From Sedimenticola_A sp040506895 (GTDB lineage: Bacteria; Pseudomonadota; Gammaproteobacteria; Chromatiales; Chromatiaceae), in the NCBI GenBank assembly GCA_040506895.1, contig JBEVVY010000001.1, positions 3,705,116-3,769,115 on the forward strand: DNA of 64,000 nucleotides. Reading direction: 5' to 3'. The position numbers and the translations under genes are program-made. Of this stretch, positions 60,732 through 64,000 are shown in pieces (within the stretch, counting starts at the first letter, position 1; every line of letters begins with the position of its first letter). The notes under the pieces were generated by a model that had not been told where the DNA came from, searched no databases, and saw only the letters and a program-made list of their open reading frames with translations.

Positions 60732-62189
60732 ATGGACAGTAGTGAATTCATCTTAGCTCTGAGTGCCATCCTGCCAGATTCCTCCGTGATCAAGGATGAG
60801 GAGGCCCTGCGTCCCTACGAGTGTGACGGCCTGCCCGCCTACCGCCAGATGCCCCTGGTGGCGGTGCTGCCGGAGACGGTTCAACAGGTACAGGAGGTGA
60901 TGCGGCTCTGTCATCGTGAGCGGGTGCCGGTGGTGGCCCGTGGTGCGGCGACAGGACTATCGGGTGGTGCCCTGCCCCTGGCGGACGGGGTGCTGCTGGG
61001 CCTGGCCAAGTTCAACCGCATCGTCGAGATCGATCCGGTGGGGTGTACCGCGCGGGTGGAACCCGGGGTGCGTAACCTGGCCATCAGCGAGGCGGCTGCA
61101 GCCCACGGTCTCTACTACGCGCCCGACCCCTCCTCGCAGATCGCCTGCACCATCGGTGGCAACGTGGCGGAAAACTCCGGGGGTGTCCACTGCCTGAAAT
61201 ATGGCCTCACGGTGCACAACATCCTCGAATTGAAGATGGTGACCCCCCAGGGTGAACTGATCACCATTGGCGGTGGTGCGCTCGATTCTCCGGGCTACGA
61301 TCTGCTGGCCCTTTTGACCGGTTCCGAGGGGATGCTGGGCGTGGTTGTCGAGGTGCTGGTCAAACTGCTGCCCAGTCCCGAGCGGGCCCAGGTGTTGCTG
61401 GCGGCGTTCGATGACGTCGAGAGGGCCGCCTCCGCCGTGGGCGAGATCATTGCCGATGGGATCATCCCCGCGGGCCTGGAGATGATGGACGGCCTGGCGA
61501 TCCGGGCAGCGGAGGACTTTGTCCACGCGGGCTACCCCAGGGATGCAGCGGCGATACTGCTGTGTGAACTGGATGGCAGCAACGAAGAGGTGTCCGAGCA
61601 CGTGATGCGTGTGCGCCAACTGCTGCTGGATCGTGGCGCCACCGAGGTGCGCACCGCCCGGGACGAGGAGGAGCGCATCCGGTTCTGGAAAGGGCGCAAA
61701 TCGGCCTTTCCCGCCGTGGGACGGCTGGCCCCCGACTACTACTGCATGGATGGCACCGTACCCCGCAAGCGGCTGCCGGAAGTGCTCACCGGCATCAGCG
61801 AACTTTCCAAACAGTACGACCTGCCGGTGGCCAATGTATTTCATGCCGGCGACGGTAACCTGCACCCGCTGATTCTCTATGATGCAAACCGCCCGGGTGA
61901 ACTGAAACGGGCTGAAGACCTGGGGGCGGAGATCCTCGAGCTGAGCGTTCGGGTGGGCGGTACGATCACCGGCGAGCACGGTGTCGGACACGAAAAGATT
62001 CACCAGATGTGCGTTCAGTTCACCCCCGAAGAGCTGGAGCAGTTCAGGCGCGTAAAGGCGGCATTCGACCCGGAGGGGCTGTTGAACCCCGGCAAGGCGA
62101 TACCCCGTCCACGCCAGTGCTCGGAGTACAAGACCCTGGGACAAGAGACCCTGACCTCGCCGAGTCAGCGTGAGGGGGCAGGGCAATGA
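60732..62189 (+). CDS. glcD: Glycolate oxidase FAD-linked subunit GlcD
   Basis: A 485-residue FAD protein oxidising glycolate to glyoxylate together with GlcE and GlcF. Evidence: FAD-binding PCMH fold with GAATGLSGGALPLADGVLL and PDPSSQIACTIGGNVAENSGG (~130-150), and C-terminal HAGDGNLHPLILYD and TGEHGVGHEKI (~410). glcE begins in its stop codon (ATGA) and glcF in the stop of glcE, so the three are coupled. Glycolate comes from the oxygenase side reaction of RubisCO, so the operon fits an autotroph; no lctP/glcA transporter or regulator is seen. Confidence 0.94.
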   Translation: MDSSEFILALSAILPDSSVIKDEEALRPYECDGLPAYRQMPLVAVLPETVQQVQEVMRLCHRERVPVVARGAATGLSGGALPLADGVLLGLAKFNRIVEIDPVGCTARVEPGVRNLAISEAAAAHGLYYAPDPSSQIACTIGGNVAENSGGVHCLKYGLTVHNILELKMVTPQGELITIGGGALDSPGYDLLALLTGSEGMLGVVVEVLVKLLPSPERAQVLLAAFDDVERAASAVGEIIADGIIPAGLEMMDGLAIRAAEDFVHAGYPRDAAAILLCELDGSNEEVSEHVMRVRQLLLDRGATEVRTARDEEERIRFWKGRKSAFPAVGRLAPDYYCMDGTVPRKRLPEVLTGISELSKQYDLPVANVFHAGDGNLHPLILYDANRPGELKRAEDLGAEILELSVRVGGTITGEHGVGHEKIHQMCVQFTPEELEQFRRVKAAFDPEGLLNPGKAIPRPRQCSEYKTLGQETLTSPSQREGAGQ

Positions 62190-63253
62190 GTATCTCCAGG
62201 GATCTGACCCAGGATCTGCAGCAGGCGGTGGTGGATGTCGCCGGGAAGGGTGGATCCGTATCTCTCACCGGCGGTGGCAGCAAGGCATTCTACGGTCGCT
62301 CCTGCGAGGCGGAGCCGCTGGATGTCAGTGGGCACCGCGGCATCATCAACTATGAGCCGAAGGAGCTGGTGATCACGGCACGGGCCGGTACACCTCTCGC
62401 GGAGATCGAGGCTGCCCTGGCTGAACAGGGGCAGATGCTCGCTTTCGAACCGCCCTATTTCGGTGACACTGCCACCCTTGGTGGTACGGTCGCCTGTGGT
62501 CTTTCCGGACCCCGCCGGCCCCATGCCGGCTCGGCACGGGACTTTGTCCTGGGCTGTCATATCATCAATGGCCTGGGCCAGGCGCTGCATTTCGGCGGCG
62601 AGGTGATGAAGAACGTGGCGGGATACGATGTATCGCGCCTGATGTGCGGTGCCATGGGTACGCTCGGTCTGATGTTGGATATCAGCCTCAAGGTGCTGCC
62701 ACGGCCCGTGCAGGAGATCACCCTGGTACAGGAGCGAAGCGAAGCGGATGCCATCCGCCTGATGAACCTGTGGGCCGGCAAGCCCTGGCCCATCAGTGCC
62801 GCCAGTTACGATGGCCTGAAACTCCATGTGCGTCTCTGTGGATCACCCAAGGGGGTGGAGGCGGCCTGTGGTCGCATCGGTGGAGAACGGTTGGAGGAGA
62901 GCAGCCGTTTCTGGAAAGGGCTGCGTGAACATCAGCTCGGTTTCTTTGATGCTTCCGTTCCCCTGTGGAGACTCTCGGTCGCTCCCGAGACCGGGCCGAT
63001 GGGTCTCCAGGGCAAACAGTTCATCGACTGGGGTGGTGCCCAGCGCTGGCTGCTCAGCGATGCCAGGGCGGATGAGGTCAGGACTGCAGCGGCCCGTGCC
63101 GGTGGACATGCATTGCTGTTCCGGGGTGGCGATCGCGAGGGGGATGTCTTTCATCCCCTGCCGGAACCTGTCATGGGGCTGCACCGCACCCTGAAACAGG
63201 CCTTCGACCCGAAGGGCGTCTTCAATCCAGGCCGGCTGTACAGGGAGCTCTAA
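62186..63253 (+). CDS. glcE: Glycolate oxidase FAD-binding subunit GlcE
   Basis: A 355-residue shortened relative of GlcD. The FAD domain shows GGSVSLTGGGSKAFYGRSC, ELVITARAGTPLAEIEAAL and PPYFGDTATLGGTVACGLSGPRRPHAGSARDFVLG; the end has ALLFRGG and KQAFDPKGVFNPGRLY. It lacks the long substrate-side region of GlcD, as usual for GlcE. ATG 62186 overlaps the glcD stop (ATGA), and its own stop TAA overlaps the glcF ATG. Confidence 0.94.
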   Translation: MSISRDLTQDLQQAVVDVAGKGGSVSLTGGGSKAFYGRSCEAEPLDVSGHRGIINYEPKELVITARAGTPLAEIEAALAEQGQMLAFEPPYFGDTATLGGTVACGLSGPRRPHAGSARDFVLGCHIINGLGQALHFGGEVMKNVAGYDVSRLMCGAMGTLGLMLDISLKVLPRPVQEITLVQERSEADAIRLMNLWAGKPWPISAASYDGLKLHVRLCGSPKGVEAACGRIGGERLEESSRFWKGLREHQLGFFDASVPLWRLSVAPETGPMGLQGKQFIDWGGAQRWLLSDARADEVRTAAARAGGHALLFRGGDREGDVFHPLPEPVMGLHRTLKQAFDPKGVFNPGRLYREL

Positions 63254-64000
63254 TGCAGACGTCGCTCCCGGAAGAGATTCTCAATACACCCCAGGGCCAG
63301 GAGGCAGATCGCATACTGCGCAGCTGTGTCCACTGTGGTTTCTGTACTGCAACCTGTCCCACCTACCAGCTGCTGGGAGACGAGCTGGACGGACCTCGCG
63401 GGCGCATCTACCTGATCAAACAGCTGCTGGAGGGAGGGCGTGTCACCGAGCGAACCCAGCGGCATCTGGACCGCTGTCTTACCTGTCGTGCCTGTGAGAC
63501 CACCTGTCCATCGGGTGTCCGTTATGCACGGCTGCTGGATATCGGTCGGCAGCAGGTGGCACAGCGGGTAGGGCGGCCCACGGGACAGCGTCTTCTGCGT
63601 TGGGCCATTCGCAAGACAGTGCCCTATCCGGGGCGTTTTGCACTCCTCCTGCGGCCTGCCCAGTGGCTGCGTCCCCTGTTGCCGGAGAGGCTGCGTCGAA
63701 GGGTACCGGTCTCCCATTCTCGAGGAGAGAGCGTCGATCCGGTCCATCCGCGCCGGATGCTCGTACTCGAAGGGTGCGCGCAGTCGGTGGCGACACCCGG
63801 TACCAACGCCGCCGCCGCACGCGTGCTGAATCGTCTCGGTATCTCGCTGGTGTCATCGCCTTCGGCCGGTTGCTGTGGTGCGGTGGATCTTCACATGGGT
63901 GCCGAGGATGATGGACTGGGGCATGTGCGCAGAAACATCGATGCCTGGTGGCCGGAGATCGAAGCGGGTGCCGAGGCCGTGGTGATTACCGCTTCCGGCT
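63253..64000 (+). CDS. glcF: Glycolate oxidase iron-sulfur subunit GlcF (5' part)
   Basis: Only the first ~249 residues lie in the window; the frame is open to the right edge. Two 4Fe-4S motifs are seen: CVHCGFCTATCP (~25-36) and CLTCRACETTCP (~75-86), followed by a DUF3360/CCG-type segment with AGCCGAVDLHMG. GlcF passes electrons from GlcDE to the respiratory chain. The start is read from ATG 63253, sharing the A of the glcE stop codon. Confidence 0.92.
   Translation, partial: MQTSLPEEILNTPQGQEADRILRSCVHCGFCTATCPTYQLLGDELDGPRGRIYLIKQLLEGGRVTERTQRHLDRCLTCRACETTCPSGVRYARLLDIGRQQVAQRVGRPTGQRLLRWAIRKTVPYPGRFALLLRPAQWLRPLLPERLRRRVPVSHSRGESVDPVHPRRMLVLEGCAQSVATPGTNAAAARVLNRLGISLVSSPSAGCCGAVDLHMGAEDDGLGHVRRNIDAWWPEIEAGAEAVVITASG

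Noticed and set aside
60957..62186. 409-residue minus-strand frame opposite glcD
   Set aside because: Antisense shadow; glcD motifs are complete on the plus strand.

Overview
The window looks like a chromosomal segment of a free-living or symbiotic, respiring gammaproteobacterium, most like the sulfur-oxidising Chromatiales/Sedimenticola/Thiodiazotropha kind. This is inference from gene content: an EF-P lysylation locus (efp, epmA, epmB), a FimX-like protein, a TAXI-type TRAP transporter beside rhodanese and SCO-like genes, a NifJ-type pyruvate:ferredoxin oxidoreductase paired with a GltD-like flavoprotein, and glycolate oxidase genes. No rRNA gene, convincing tRNA gene, CRISPR array or prophage was found.

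Layout. 1-2.6 kb: a nitrosative/oxygen stress set (hemerythrin fragment, DUF2249, haem-copper/NnrS-like membrane protein, Crp/Fnr regulator). 2.8-3.6 kb: a bacterial voltage-gated cation channel with an unusually acidic filter. 3.6-9.6 kb, minus strand: REC-PAS-GGDEF protein, nadA with an NrtR-like Nudix regulator, a ROK sugar kinase and a dynamin-like GTPase. 9.96-21.5 kb, plus strand: ten consecutive genes (SCP2, HlyD adaptor, RND permease with a Lys/Ala-rich tail, two secreted proteins sharing an FRP motif, a LolA-like/DUF4412 protein, an orphan ParA, a TPR protein, DUF302, a coiled-coil membrane protein), which I consider an undescribed envelope system. 21.6-25.6 kb: a FimX-like protein and a PilZ-like partner. 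25.7-28.3 kb: the EF-P modification locus. 28.5-36.3 kb: a 2297-residue SpvB/VCBS/RHS polymorphic toxin with an overlapping small membrane gene, probably immunity. 36.3-37.6 kb: two REP-associated tyrosine transposases (one a remnant) with short repeats. 37.6-39.6 kb: a gspD-like secretin broken by a one-base frameshift in a homopolymer. 39.9-43.4 kb: psd, then a three-gene operon of a small monooxygenase-fold protein, a CarH-like B12-binding protein and a diguanylate cyclase. 43.4-49.1 kb, minus strand: SCO-like, rhodanese, UspA, fused TRAP permease, TAXI binding protein. 49.5-53.8 kb: an aminotransferase, a Sel1 lipoprotein and two low-complexity secreted proteins. 54.0-59.3 kb: GltD-like flavoprotein plus NifJ. 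59.3-60.5 kb: GAF/HD-GYP-like protein. 60.7-64.0 kb: glcD, glcE and the start of glcF.

How it works together. Cyclic-di-GMP signalling is prominent (two probable cyclases, one FimX-type receptor, one PilZ-like protein, one HD-GYP variant). The most attractive new hypothesis is a cobalamin-based light sensor coupled to c-di-GMP: the B12 protein carries the Wx9EH signature of CarH photoreceptors and overlaps a GGDEF gene by one base. Carbon metabolism genes (pyruvate synthase-type oxidoreductase, glycolate oxidase) fit an autotroph that recycles 2-phosphoglycolate. The RHS-transposase-broken-secretin stretch (about 35-39.6 kb) has lower GC and looks like the flexible part of the segment.
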